This document shows positions 51,672-59,564 of a DNA stretch of 64,000 nt, piece by piece. The notes under the pieces are model-generated. The model had not been told where the DNA came from. It searched no databases and saw only the letters and a list, made by a program, of their open reading frames with translations. This DNA comes from AWTP1-13 sp050248715 (GTDB taxonomy: Bacteria > Pseudomonadota > Alphaproteobacteria > Rhizobiales > Hyphomicrobiaceae). Where the stretch lies: contig JBFWRV010000018.1 in assembly GCA_050248715.1 (NCBI GenBank), positions 1 through 64,000 of the forward strand. Reading direction: 5' to 3'. The translations under genes and the position numbers were made by a program. Positions within the stretch are counted from its first letter, which is position 1; each line of letters opens with the position of its first letter.

Positions 51672-52833
51672 ACACCGTCGCCGCGTTGCCGAGGATGACG
51701 GTCGCCTGCGAGGACAGCACGCCGCCGTTGCCGTGGGCGATGGCGACCGCGCAATCCTTCACCTGCCGCGCGCCGCACTCGCCGCGCAGCTGCCGCACCG
51801 CCTCGATCAACAGGAACAGGCCGTACATGCCGGGGTGGCAGTAGGAGAGGCCGCCGCCGTTGGTGTTGACGGGCACACTGCCCTTGGGCCCGATGCGCCC
51901 GCCCTCGACGAACGCTCCGCCCTCCCCCTTCTTGCAGACGCCAAGGTCCTCCAGGAACAGGATCGTGTTGAGCGTGAAGGCGTCATAGAGCTCGAACGCG
52001 TCGACGTCGGCCGGACCGAGCTTCGCCATCTTGTAGGCGGCCTTGCCCGAGGCCACCGCGCCCGTCACCGTCAGGTCGGGCATGCACGAAATGCTGGAGT
52101 GGGTCGTCGACTGGCCACAGCCCAGCACGTACACCGGCTTCTTTTTCAACGAGCGCGCGCGCTCGGCCGACGTGACGATCACCGCCCCGCCGCCGTCCGT
52201 GACGAGGCAGATGTCGCGCGCCGTGAAAGGGTAGCTCACCATGCGCGCGGACAGAACGTCCTGGATGCTGAGGGGCTTTCGATCCCACGCAACGGGATTG
52301 AGCTGCGCCCATTCGCGCGCCGCCACGGCGACAGCGGCCAGTTGCTCGCGCGTGGTGCCGTACTGGTGCATGTGGCGCGCTGCCGCCATCGCATAGGCGC
52401 TCGACGGCATGAACGGGTTGAACGGCGACTCGTAGGGATTGATCTCGCGCACCGAGGCCTGCTTGCGCCCGATGCTGCGCTGCGTCGAGCCATAGGCGAT
52501 GACGGCGACGTTGCACAGCCCCTGCTCGATGGCGCTCATGGCATGGGCGACGTGATATTCGAAGGACGAGCCGCCGACGATCGTCGAGCCGATGAACGGC
52601 GGGTCGATCCCGAGGTACTCGCACAGCGATAGAACCGACAGGCGACTCTGCGAGGTGGCGCTGAACACGCCGTCCACGTCCTTGAGCGTCAGCCCGCAGT
52701 CCTCGAGGGCGCGCTGCACGCCCTGGGCCATCAGGTCGATGACGGAGAACCCGTCGGCAACTTGCCCGATGTCGGATTCGGCCACCCCGACGATTGCCGC
52801 GCTCCCGCGCTTCAGGCCATTCATCGGGCTCAT
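51670..52833 (-). CDS. thiolase-fold protein lacking the nucleophilic Cys (Ltp2-like)
   Basis: A 387-residue thiolase-superfamily protein. The segment usually containing the acyl-accepting Cys reads GGSSFEYH (about 88-94), with Ser instead of Cys. Other landmarks are kept: VNTNGGGLSYCHPGMYGLF and GNGGVLSSQATVIL near the C-terminus, and VDAFELYDAFTLN. Cys-less thiolases paired with DUF35 proteins, such as Ltp2 of steroid side-chain breakdown, are retro-aldolases using Tyr residues; the Tyr in FELYDAF and SYCHPGMYG are candidates. The next gene (DUF35) overlaps its start by 4 bp (ATGA). Not a true acetyl-CoA acetyltransferase by its active site. Confidence 0.82.
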   Translation of the reverse strand: MSPMNGLKRGSAAIVGVAESDIGQVADGFSVIDLMAQGVQRALEDCGLTLKDVDGVFSATSQSRLSVLSLCEYLGIDPPFIGSTIVGGSSFEYHVAHAMSAIEQGLCNVAVIAYGSTQRSIGRKQASVREINPYESPFNPFMPSSAYAMAAARHMHQYGTTREQLAAVAVAAREWAQLNPVAWDRKPLSIQDVLSARMVSYPFTARDICLVTDGGGAVIVTSAERARSLKKKPVYVLGCGQSTTHSSISCMPDLTVTGAVASGKAAYKMAKLGPADVDAFELYDAFTLNTILFLEDLGVCKKGEGGAFVEGGRIGPKGSVPVNTNGGGLSYCHPGMYGLFLLIEAVRQLRGECGARQVKDCAVAIAHGNGGVLSSQATVILGNAATV

Positions 52834-53216
52834 GGTTTCACCTCCGCGGGTACAAACACGGGACAGGGCGGCTCCTCGCCGCCGGGGCGATGCACGCGGA
52901 AGTGCACGCGCTGGCCGATCTGTACCTTCATGGGGTCGATGTCCTCGACGCGGCTCATGAGGCGGAAGCCTTCATCGCAGTCGATCAGCGCGACGTTGTA
53001 GGGATCCCCCTTTGCCGGGTACACGACCGTGGTCGAGTAGACCGTGCCGAGCCCCTTGCTCACGCGCCACTCAAGCTTGTCGCTGCCTGTAAAGGGGCAG
53101 AGCACCCGCGGATAGAACACTGCTTTCCCCGCCTCCGGGCTGAACTGGTAGGCAAGCTCCCCTTTCTCGAGATGCTCGAGGTAGGTATTGAGCGGCGACT
53201 TGATGCCTGCCGTCAT
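52830..53216 (-). CDS. DUF35 OB-fold protein, partner of the thiolase
   Basis: A 128-residue protein: N-terminal helix SPLNTYLEHLEKGELAYQF, then the DUF35 zinc-ribbon region FYPRVLCPFTGSDKLEWRVSKGLGTVYSTTVVY, in which only one Cys (VLC) remains of the four usual metal ligands, and the OB-fold with IGQRVHFRV. DUF35 partners contact the thiolase active site and are required for aldolase activity in steroid-degrading Ltp2 complexes. Its stop overlaps the thiolase start by 4 bp (ATGA). Divergent from the GST gene at 53329. Confidence 0.85.
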   Translation of the reverse strand: MTAGIKSPLNTYLEHLEKGELAYQFSPEAGKAVFYPRVLCPFTGSDKLEWRVSKGLGTVYSTTVVYPAKGDPYNVALIDCDEGFRLMSRVEDIDPMKVQIGQRVHFRVHRPGGEEPPCPVFVPAEVKP

Positions 53217-53328
53217 GGCACCCCCTTGCTCCTGTAGCCAACGCGATGAATGATGCTAGACCCTGGCTGCGGCATATCGCAACCGTGGTTTCGCTTCGTG
53301 CCCGCCACACCCGAGAGCAGGTCTCGCA

Positions 53329-53937
53329 ATGAAGCTCTATTGGTCGTCGCGCTCGCCGTTCGTGCGCAAGGTGATGGTGGCGGCACACGAAACGGGTCTC
53401 GCCCGGTGCATCCGCACCGAGCGGGTGGTGGTCTCGGCGGCTGCACCCAATCCGGAGGTCATGGCGGCAAACCCCCTCAACAAGATCCCCACGCTCATCC
53501 TGGACGATGGCACGGCGCTCTATGACTCGCGCGTGATCTGCGAGTATTTCGACGCGCTCCATGACGGACCGAAACTATTCCCCGCCGATCCCGGCGTGCG
53601 CTGGACGGCGCTGCGTCGCCAGGCGCTGGGCGACGGGCTAATGGACGTGATCGTGCTTCGGCTGGGCGAGCAGGGCCGTCCGACTGCCAATCAATCGGAA
53701 AAGCACCTGTCGGCCTACCGCCTGAAGATTGCGACCACGCTCGACCGGTTGGAGAGCGAGACGCTGGAGGGCCCGCTCACCATCGGCCACATCGCCGCGG
53801 CCTGCGCGCTCGGCCATCTCGACTTCCGTTTCGCCGCAGACGACTGGCGGGCGGGCCGCCCGAACCTGGCGCGCTGGTATGACAGCTTCAGGGTGCGCCC
53901 CTCCATGCAAGCCACCGAATACGTCGACGCGTATTAG
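53329..53937 (+). CDS. glutathione S-transferase family protein
   Basis: A 202-residue GST. Start MKLYWSSRSPFVRKVMVAAHETGL, with the Ser-Ser-Arg-Ser-Pro loop in the catalytic position, then NPLNKIPTLILDDGTALYDSRVICEYFD (cis-Pro and Asp-Ser glutathione contacts), a C-domain with GPLTIGHIAAACALGHLDFRF. Related bacterial proteins resemble YibF. ATG 53329; a second gene 29 bp downstream on the same strand is an MBL-fold hydrolase, so they may form an operon for thiol-dependent detoxification. Confidence 0.86.
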   Translation: MKLYWSSRSPFVRKVMVAAHETGLARCIRTERVVVSAAAPNPEVMAANPLNKIPTLILDDGTALYDSRVICEYFDALHDGPKLFPADPGVRWTALRRQALGDGLMDVIVLRLGEQGRPTANQSEKHLSAYRLKIATTLDRLESETLEGPLTIGHIAAACALGHLDFRFAADDWRAGRPNLARWYDSFRVRPSMQATEYVDAY

Positions 53938-53965
53938 ACGCGCAATAGATGAGGGAGATCGCACC

Positions 53966-54844
53966 GTGTCCAAGGTTCCTGAGAAGCAGATTCCGGGCGT
54001 CTATCACCGGCGCGTGGGCGACATCGTCGTGACCGCCATCAGCGACGGCTTTCTCGACGGCAGCCTCGACGTGCTGCGCAACATCCCGCAAGAGGAAGCC
54101 CGCCAGATCCTGGCCGACAACTTCCGCCCGGCCCGCCGCACCCAGGTCAACGCCTTCCTGATCTATTCGGCCGGCCGGCTGGCGCTGGTCGAGACGGGCT
54201 CGGGGAATTATCTGCTGCCGACGGCCGGCAAGCTGCTCGAAAACCTCGGCGCGGCCGGCGTCGATCCCTCCCAGATCGAGACGGTGCTGCTCACCCACAT
54301 GCATCCCGATCATTCGGCCGGCCTCACCGACATGACGACCGGCAAGCGCAATTTCCCGAATGCCGAGCTGGTCGTGCACGAGAACGAGCCCAAGCATTGG
54401 TTCGACGACGCCAAGATGGCCGCGGCGACCGAGCGGGCCAAGAAGCTCTATTTCCAGGCCGCGCGCGAGCAGACCGAACCCTACAAGGATCGTTGGCGCC
54501 TGTTCCAGCAAGGCGAGGTGTTTCCGGGCGTGACGGCCATTCCCCGTCCCGGCCACACGCCGGGCCACACCACCTTTCTGGTAAGCTCCGGCGACCACCA
54601 GCTGTTGATCTGGGGCGACACGGTGCACGTGCCGGAGGTGCAGACGGCGCGACCCGAGGTTTGCATGGAGTTCGACACCGACGCCGACGCCGCGGCCACC
54701 TCGCGCCGCAGGGTCTTCGACATGGCGGCTACCGACCGGCTGCTCGTCACCGGCATGCACCTGCACTTCCCCGGCTTTGCGCATCTGGTCCGGAGCGGCC
54801 ACGCCTATCGACTGATCCCGGAGCCCTGGGAGAACGCCCTGTAG
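53966..54844 (+). CDS. metallo-beta-lactamase-fold hydrolase
   Basis: A 292-residue enzyme with an intact metal site: LLTHMHPDHSAGL (HxHxDH), PRPGHTPGHTTFLV (third His), IWGDTVHV (bridging Asp) and ITG-type VTGMHLHFPG (last His). It resembles quorum-quenching lactonases and related hydrolases. GTG 53966 follows GGGAG. It ends 12 bp before a 7-bp hairpin and a family-1 repeat. Possibly co-transcribed with the upstream GST. Confidence 0.88.
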   Translation: MSKVPEKQIPGVYHRRVGDIVVTAISDGFLDGSLDVLRNIPQEEARQILADNFRPARRTQVNAFLIYSAGRLALVETGSGNYLLPTAGKLLENLGAAGVDPSQIETVLLTHMHPDHSAGLTDMTTGKRNFPNAELVVHENEPKHWFDDAKMAAATERAKKLYFQAAREQTEPYKDRWRLFQQGEVFPGVTAIPRPGHTPGHTTFLVSSGDHQLLIWGDTVHVPEVQTARPEVCMEFDTDADAAATSRRRVFDMAATDRLLVTGMHLHFPGFAHLVRSGHAYRLIPEPWENAL

Positions 54845-54855
54845 CGGCCGAAGGG

Positions 54856-54872
54856 GCGGACGATCCGTCCGC
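54856..54872. terminator. 7-bp hairpin after the MBL gene
   Basis: GCGGACG, loop ATC, CGTCCGC. Perfect stem 12 bp past the stop; no U-run, so only a weak terminator or stabiliser. Confidence 0.4.
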
Positions 54873-54878
54873 GTGTGC

Positions 54879-54994
54879 GTCATCCCGGCCGGAGCGCGCG
54901 AGGCACGGAGAGCCGGGACCCGGTGCCACGAGCACCGTCGTTCTTCGTGGCCCCTGGGTCCCGGATACGCGCTGCGCGCGTTCCGGGATGACAG
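54879..54994. repeat. dispersed palindromic repeat, family 1
   Basis: Starts GTCATCCCGGCCGGAGCGCG and ends CGCGCGTTCCGGGATGACAG, with the shared inner CCTGGGTCCCGGAT block. Between convergent genes. Confidence 0.7.
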
Positions 54995-55027
54995 CGCGGC
55001 GGTTCGTCCGTCTGGTCCGGCCGCCGG

Positions 55028-56104
55028 CTATTCCGCCGCCCGTACCTTCGGGCGAAAGTGCGGCATCACCTCGCCGGCGAACAGCTCGAGCGAGGCCTTG
55101 GCCTTCTCAGTGCCGTACCAGGGCGGGTAGTGCAGCATGAGCGAGCCGAGACCGGTCTTCGCCTTCAGCTCCTCGATGCGGGCGATCGCCGTTGCCGGCG
55201 AGCCGTGAATGATCGTCGAGCGGGCGAGCGTGTCGTAGTTGAGCCCGCTCGAAACCGAGTCCTTGCCCTGGGAGACCTGCCCCAAGTACCCCGACTGATG
55301 CCCGCCGAAGAAATGTCGCAAATGCCTCAGCAGGCCTTCCTCCGACTCCTGCTTGGCCTTGGCATCCGTCTCCGCCACATAAACCCAGCGCGCGATGTCG
55401 ACCTGCCCGCACGCGGGATTGCGGCGCCCCTCTTCGCTCGCCTCGGTCAGATTGGCGCGATAGTGCGCGGTCTGGTTCGCGAGCCCCTCGAAGGGCGTCA
55501 GCGTCGAGAGCATCAGCCCGAAGCCGAGCCGGCCGGCGACGCCGATGGAGCGGTCTGTCGCGCCCGCGAGGAACAAGGGCGGATGCGGGCTCTGCAGGGA
55601 GCGTGGCAGCAGCTCGAAGTCGCCGTCGATCCTTGCCGTGAAGTACTTGCCTTGATGGCTCACCCGCCCTTTTCGGAACAAGTCGAGAAGGACGGCAAGC
55701 GCCTCCTCCTGCATGTCGCGGCGAGCGTCGAAGTCGAGACCGAAGCCGTCGAACTCGTACTTGCGGTAGCCGGAGCCGAGCCCGAGCGCCACCCGGCCGC
55801 CGCTCAGGATGTCGACGAAGGCTGCGTTCTCGACCACGCGCACCGGATTGGCGAGTGGTAGCGTCACCACCGCCATGCCGAGCTTGATGCGCTTGGTCAG
55901 GGCGGCGAGGTAGCTCGCATATACCCACACGTCCGGCATGATGCCATACTCGGTGGAGAAATGATGCTCGGCCACCCAGGCGTAGTCGAAGCCGAGCCGA
56001 TCCGCGGCGACGATCTCGTCCGTGACACGCGCATGCACCGCCTGGTGCGGGTAGGGCTCTCGCTCCTTGTTGGGGTGGGACGTAAAGAGTATGCCGAATT
56101 CCAT
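55028..56104 (-). CDS. LLM-class flavin-dependent oxidoreductase (luciferase-like)
   Basis: A 358-residue TIM-barrel monooxygenase-type protein: MEFGILFTSHPNKEREPYPHQAVHARVTDEIVAADRLGFDYAWVAEHHFSTEYG is the classical luciferase-like start with the AEHH motif, followed by LANPVRVVENAAFVDILSGGRVALGLGSGYRKYEF. Uses reduced FMN for oxygenation of a small molecule; substrate unknown. The ATG at 56104 follows GGAG. Located 57 bp downstream of the TctC gene on the same strand, so likely co-transcribed; its neighbours (TctC receptor, GST, MBL) suggest xenobiotic use. Confidence 0.88.
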   Translation of the reverse strand: MEFGILFTSHPNKEREPYPHQAVHARVTDEIVAADRLGFDYAWVAEHHFSTEYGIMPDVWVYASYLAALTKRIKLGMAVVTLPLANPVRVVENAAFVDILSGGRVALGLGSGYRKYEFDGFGLDFDARRDMQEEALAVLLDLFRKGRVSHQGKYFTARIDGDFELLPRSLQSPHPPLFLAGATDRSIGVAGRLGFGLMLSTLTPFEGLANQTAHYRANLTEASEEGRRNPACGQVDIARWVYVAETDAKAKQESEEGLLRHLRHFFGGHQSGYLGQVSQGKDSVSSGLNYDTLARSTIIHGSPATAIARIEELKAKTGLGSLMLHYPPWYGTEKAKASLELFAGEVMPHFRPKVRAAE

Positions 56105-56161
56105 TCCATTCGCTCCGTCGCTATATGCAGGGGTCGCCGGCCTGTCGCGGGGGCGCGACAC

Positions 56162-57130
56162 CTACTTGATCTTGATGCCGGCCGTGGCAATCACCTTGCC
56201 CCAGCGCTCGGTCTCGCTCTTCACGTAGGCGGTGAATTCCTCGCTCGAGTTGCCGACCGCAGTCGCACCGACGGCCAGATATTTTTCCTTCACCTCGGGC
56301 GACCTCAAAGCCTCGACTGCTGTCTGATAGAGCCTATCGGCGACCGCCGGCGGCGTGGCAGCCGCCACGACGAGGCCATACCAGTTGTCGGCCTCCACCT
56401 GCGGCATGCCGAGCTCGGCCGTGGTCGGAACCTCCCGCAGGGCGGGGCTGCGAATGCGGCTGCCGATGGCGAGCGCCCGCAGCTTGCCGGATTGCACGGC
56501 GCCGAGCAGCACCGGCACGTCCGCAAACATCATCTGCGTGTGGCCGCCGAGCAGGTCGTTCACGGCCGGCGCCGCTCCGGTGTAAGGCACGTGCACGAGC
56601 TCCAGGCCGGCCGTGATCTTGAGGAGCTCCATGGCCAGGTGCGGCATGCCGCCGAGGCCGGTCGAGGCGAACACGAGCTTGCCGGGCTGCGCCTTGGCAA
56701 GCGCGATGAGCTCGGCGAGCGTCTTTGCCGGCACGCTCTCGCCCACCACCAGGATCTCCGGCACCGACACCACCTGGGTCAGAAGCCGGAAGTCCTTGAG
56801 GGGCTGAAACGGGGTGTTGTCGCGCAGATTGACGCTCATCGCCAGCGCGCTGGAGGCGGCGATGCCGATCGTATAGCCATCGGGATCGGCCTTGGCGACG
56901 GCCGCGGTTCCCGTGAGGCCGCCTGCGCCCGCCCGGTTCTCGATCACCACGGTCTGCCCGAGCAGCGCGCCCATCTTGTCGGCGAGCACGCGGCCGAAGG
57001 TGTCGGCCGGACCGCCGGCCGGAAAGGGAACGACGAGCTTGATGGTGCGGTTCGGAAACTGCTGTGCCGACGCGGGCACAGTTGGAGCCAGTATGGCGAG
57101 CAGGCACAACAGGCGCAGCAGTCTCAGCAT
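56162..57130 (-). CDS. Bug/TctC-family tripartite tricarboxylate receptor
   Basis: A 322-residue periplasmic solute receptor. Signal peptide (LRLLCLLAILAPTVPASAQ), then FPNRTIKLVVPFPAGGPADTFGRVLADKMGALLGQTVVIENRAGAGGLTGTAAVAKADPDGYTIGI, the invariant Bug start. No TctA/TctB membrane genes are nearby, so it is an orphan receptor, as is common in this family. ATG 57130 follows GGGGAGGAG. Precedes the flavin oxidoreductase, which may act on its ligand. Confidence 0.93.
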   Translation of the reverse strand: MLRLLRLLCLLAILAPTVPASAQQFPNRTIKLVVPFPAGGPADTFGRVLADKMGALLGQTVVIENRAGAGGLTGTAAVAKADPDGYTIGIAASSALAMSVNLRDNTPFQPLKDFRLLTQVVSVPEILVVGESVPAKTLAELIALAKAQPGKLVFASTGLGGMPHLAMELLKITAGLELVHVPYTGAAPAVNDLLGGHTQMMFADVPVLLGAVQSGKLRALAIGSRIRSPALREVPTTAELGMPQVEADNWYGLVVAAATPPAVADRLYQTAVEALRSPEVKEKYLAVGATAVGNSSEEFTAYVKSETERWGKVIATAGIKIK

Positions 57131-57323
57131 GCGTACTCCTCCCCAAGTCTCTGCGAGCCGTGCAGCGCTGCGATCGGAGCGGCCGCCAGCCTTCGCTCTC
57201 GGGATAGCACATAAAGCGGGCCGGTCCGGCGGCGCAGCGCGCGCGGCTGCTATGTTCGGACTGCCGAAATTGCCTGCCGGATCAGACTCCGATCTGCCCC
57301 AGCCGCCGGGCTATGTGAACGTT

Positions 57324-57439
57324 GTCATCCCGACCGAGAGAGTGGCAGCCCGAGCCGGGGACGAGGTCGGAAGATGCGGGCGGTCGATTGCGGCCCCTGG
57401 ATCCCGGGCATCCGCCTTCGGCGAATTCCGGGATGACAG
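57324..57439. repeat. dispersed palindromic repeat, family 1
   Basis: Starts GTCATCCCGACCGAGAGAGT and ends GGCGAATTCCGGGATGACAG; inner CCTGGATCCCGGGCAT block is a variant of the family core. In the gap between the pseudo-receiver and TctC genes. Confidence 0.65.
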
Positions 57440-57483
57440 GGAACGCGCAGGTCTGGACTTGCGCTAGGAACCGATGCGCTGGC

Positions 57484-57846
57484 TCAATGCACGAGCTGCA
57501 CCACCACGTCGACCACGCGCGCGCTGTCTGCGGACTTGACCACGACGGGCGCATCGGGCCATTGCCGCCCAGCCTCCGTGGCGTCGTAGCGCGTGTGGAA
57601 CATGAACGGCACCCCCAGGTGCGACAGGCGCCTGCAGACGCGCTGGGTGTTGTCGCCGCCAACGCGTACGTTGACGACCGCTGCAGACAAGGCGGGGTGC
57701 TCGGCAAGGTAGAATGCATCGCGCAGCCTGCCGGCGGCGTACACGATGGCTCCGGCCTGGCGGAGTTCCTCCGTCAGCTGTCGTGAGATGTGGGGCTCGT
57801 CCTCGACGACAAGGATCGATCGCCCCCTGAGCGCTGAATTGGCCAT
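57484..57846 (-). CDS. degenerate response-regulator receiver domain (pseudo-receiver)
   Basis: A 120-residue stand-alone REC fold: ILVVEDEPHISRQLTEELRQAG (acidic pair kept), then AVVNVRVGGDN, in which the phospho-acceptor Asp is replaced by Asn59, and PVVVKS with the conserved Lys104. The residue-85 Thr is retained. Without Asp it cannot be phosphorylated in the normal way, though the fold may still bind partners. No kinase or output domain is nearby. ATG 57846. Confidence 0.8.
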   Translation of the reverse strand: MANSALRGRSILVVEDEPHISRQLTEELRQAGAIVYAAGRLRDAFYLAEHPALSAAVVNVRVGGDNTQRVCRRLSHLGVPFMFHTRYDATEAGRQWPDAPVVVKSADSARVVDVVVQLVH

Positions 57847-57982
57847 TGAACTACCCCGTGCTGAGGCGAGCCGCTTACTCGCCCACTCACGGCGCTATTG
57901 GCTCAGCCCGCAGCGTGTTGGTCAACCCCTCAGGGGTGCGCTGCAGCGCAATGCCGGCCTAAACCGGGCATTCACATCTGCT

Positions 57983-59272
57983 TTACCGAGAAACCTCCGC
58001 GAGCGCATCGCCGCTCCCCGGTGGATTGTTGCCGGCGAGGCGGCCCGTCGGCCGATCGTGGGCCAGCAGCTGCGCGAAGCCGGCGATCAGGCCGACGATG
58101 ACGCCAGCCTGGAGCGCCCGGTCGTAGGAGCCCAGCGCGTCGTAGATGGCGCCGCCGCCCCAGGCCCCGAGAAATGAGCCGATCTGGTGCGAGAAGAAGG
58201 CGATGCCGGTGAGCGTCGACAGGAACTTGATGCCGAACATCTGCACGACGAGCCCGTTGACGAGCGGAATGACGCCGAGCCAAGTCAATCCCATGAGGGC
58301 CGCGAACACCAGCGTCGAGGTCGGCGACACCGGCAGCGTGAAGTAGGCCGCCATCACCAACGACCGGGTCATGTAGATGGAGCCGAGCAGCGCGCGCTTG
58401 GAGTAACGGTCGCCCAGCCAGCCGAATCCCCACGAGCCGATGACGTTGAAGAGGCCGATCACGGCCAGCGCCTGGGCGCCGAGCATCGGGTCCATGCCGC
58501 AGATCGTGAGGTAGCTCGGCAGATGCGTGGTGAGGAACACCAGCTGCAGGCCGCAAACGAAGTACGCGAGGCTCATGACGACAAAGCCGCTGTGTCTGCG
58601 CGCCTCGCCGAGGGCGGCACCCAGCGTCAGGTCCCTGTCGGCCAAGCTGGAGTTGGGGAGCTGGCCGGCCCTGCCGGCAATGAAGGCCGCCGGCAGCATG
58701 AACAGGCTGATGACCACGAACGCCCCGAGGGCGACGCGCCAGCCTCCCGCCTGCATGACCGCTTGGCCGAACGGGGCCGCGAAGAACGTGCCGACCGAGC
58801 CCGCCGCCGACACGATGCCGAAGGCCAGGCTGCGGCGGCTCGGAATGATGACGCGGGCGGCCACGTTGGCGGCGATGCCGCTGGTCGTGCAGGACAGCGC
58901 GACGCCCACCAGCAGACCGGTACCCAGCGTGATCATCGCCGCGTCGGTGGCCAGCGCGGTGACGGCGACGCCGGCAGCGTAGAGCAGCGCACCAACGGCG
59001 GCGGTCAGCCGGGGACCGTAACGGTCGACGAGCGCGCCCGCCACGGGCTGGGTGAAGCCCCAGACGATGTTCTGCACGGCGATCGCCATCGCGAAATCGG
59101 CCGCCTGAAGCCCGAGGTCCTGAACGACAGGTGTCTGGAAAAGGCCGAAGCTCTGCCGCAGACCCATGGCAATCGACAGCATGATTGCGGCGCTCGACAG
59201 CACCAGGACAGCCTGCGCCCGCGAAAGCTGGCTCACGTGGAAATTCCGAGGCTGCGCAATCTTCTCCTGCAT
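57983..59272 (-). CDS. MFS transporter (OFA/nitrate-like permease)
   Basis: A 429-residue 12-helix permease: LVLSSAAIMLSIAMGLRQSFGLFQTPVVQDLGLQAADFAMAIAVQNIVWGFTQPVAGALVDRYGPR is typical of the MFS group that contains the Cyn/NarK-like and OFA permeases. WGFGWLGDRYSKRALLGSIY is the loop after helix 8. The family start fits ATG 59272; the longer frame upstream is low-complexity. Substrate unknown. The 57847-57982 gap has no gene. Confidence 0.82.
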   Translation of the reverse strand: MQEKIAQPRNFHVSQLSRAQAVLVLSSAAIMLSIAMGLRQSFGLFQTPVVQDLGLQAADFAMAIAVQNIVWGFTQPVAGALVDRYGPRLTAAVGALLYAAGVAVTALATDAAMITLGTGLLVGVALSCTTSGIAANVAARVIIPSRRSLAFGIVSAAGSVGTFFAAPFGQAVMQAGGWRVALGAFVVISLFMLPAAFIAGRAGQLPNSSLADRDLTLGAALGEARRHSGFVVMSLAYFVCGLQLVFLTTHLPSYLTICGMDPMLGAQALAVIGLFNVIGSWGFGWLGDRYSKRALLGSIYMTRSLVMAAYFTLPVSPTSTLVFAALMGLTWLGVIPLVNGLVVQMFGIKFLSTLTGIAFFSHQIGSFLGAWGGGAIYDALGSYDRALQAGVIVGLIAGFAQLLAHDRPTGRLAGNNPPGSGDALAEVSR

Positions 59273-59564
59273 CGTCCGTCGCCTGCGTTGTTCCTCCAGC
59301 GGCCGCAACCTATCCGCGTGACCGCCGATTTGCCATCGCCGCGACCGCCCGGCTGCCATGCGCCGGGGTGGCGTGAGCGGTTATGGGCTGTTGCACAGGC
59401 CCTAAGTCCTCGGCGTGAAATTCTCTCACGCGAGGCTCGAGCCGTTCTCGCTTGTCCTGGGCTGTGAGTGGGGCTGAAATCCCGGCCCCTTATGCGCTTC
59501 GGCGGCCGGGGCGCCGAGGTGGTACGTTGCGCCTTTACGCGCGATGCCGCAGCAGGAGCACGAC

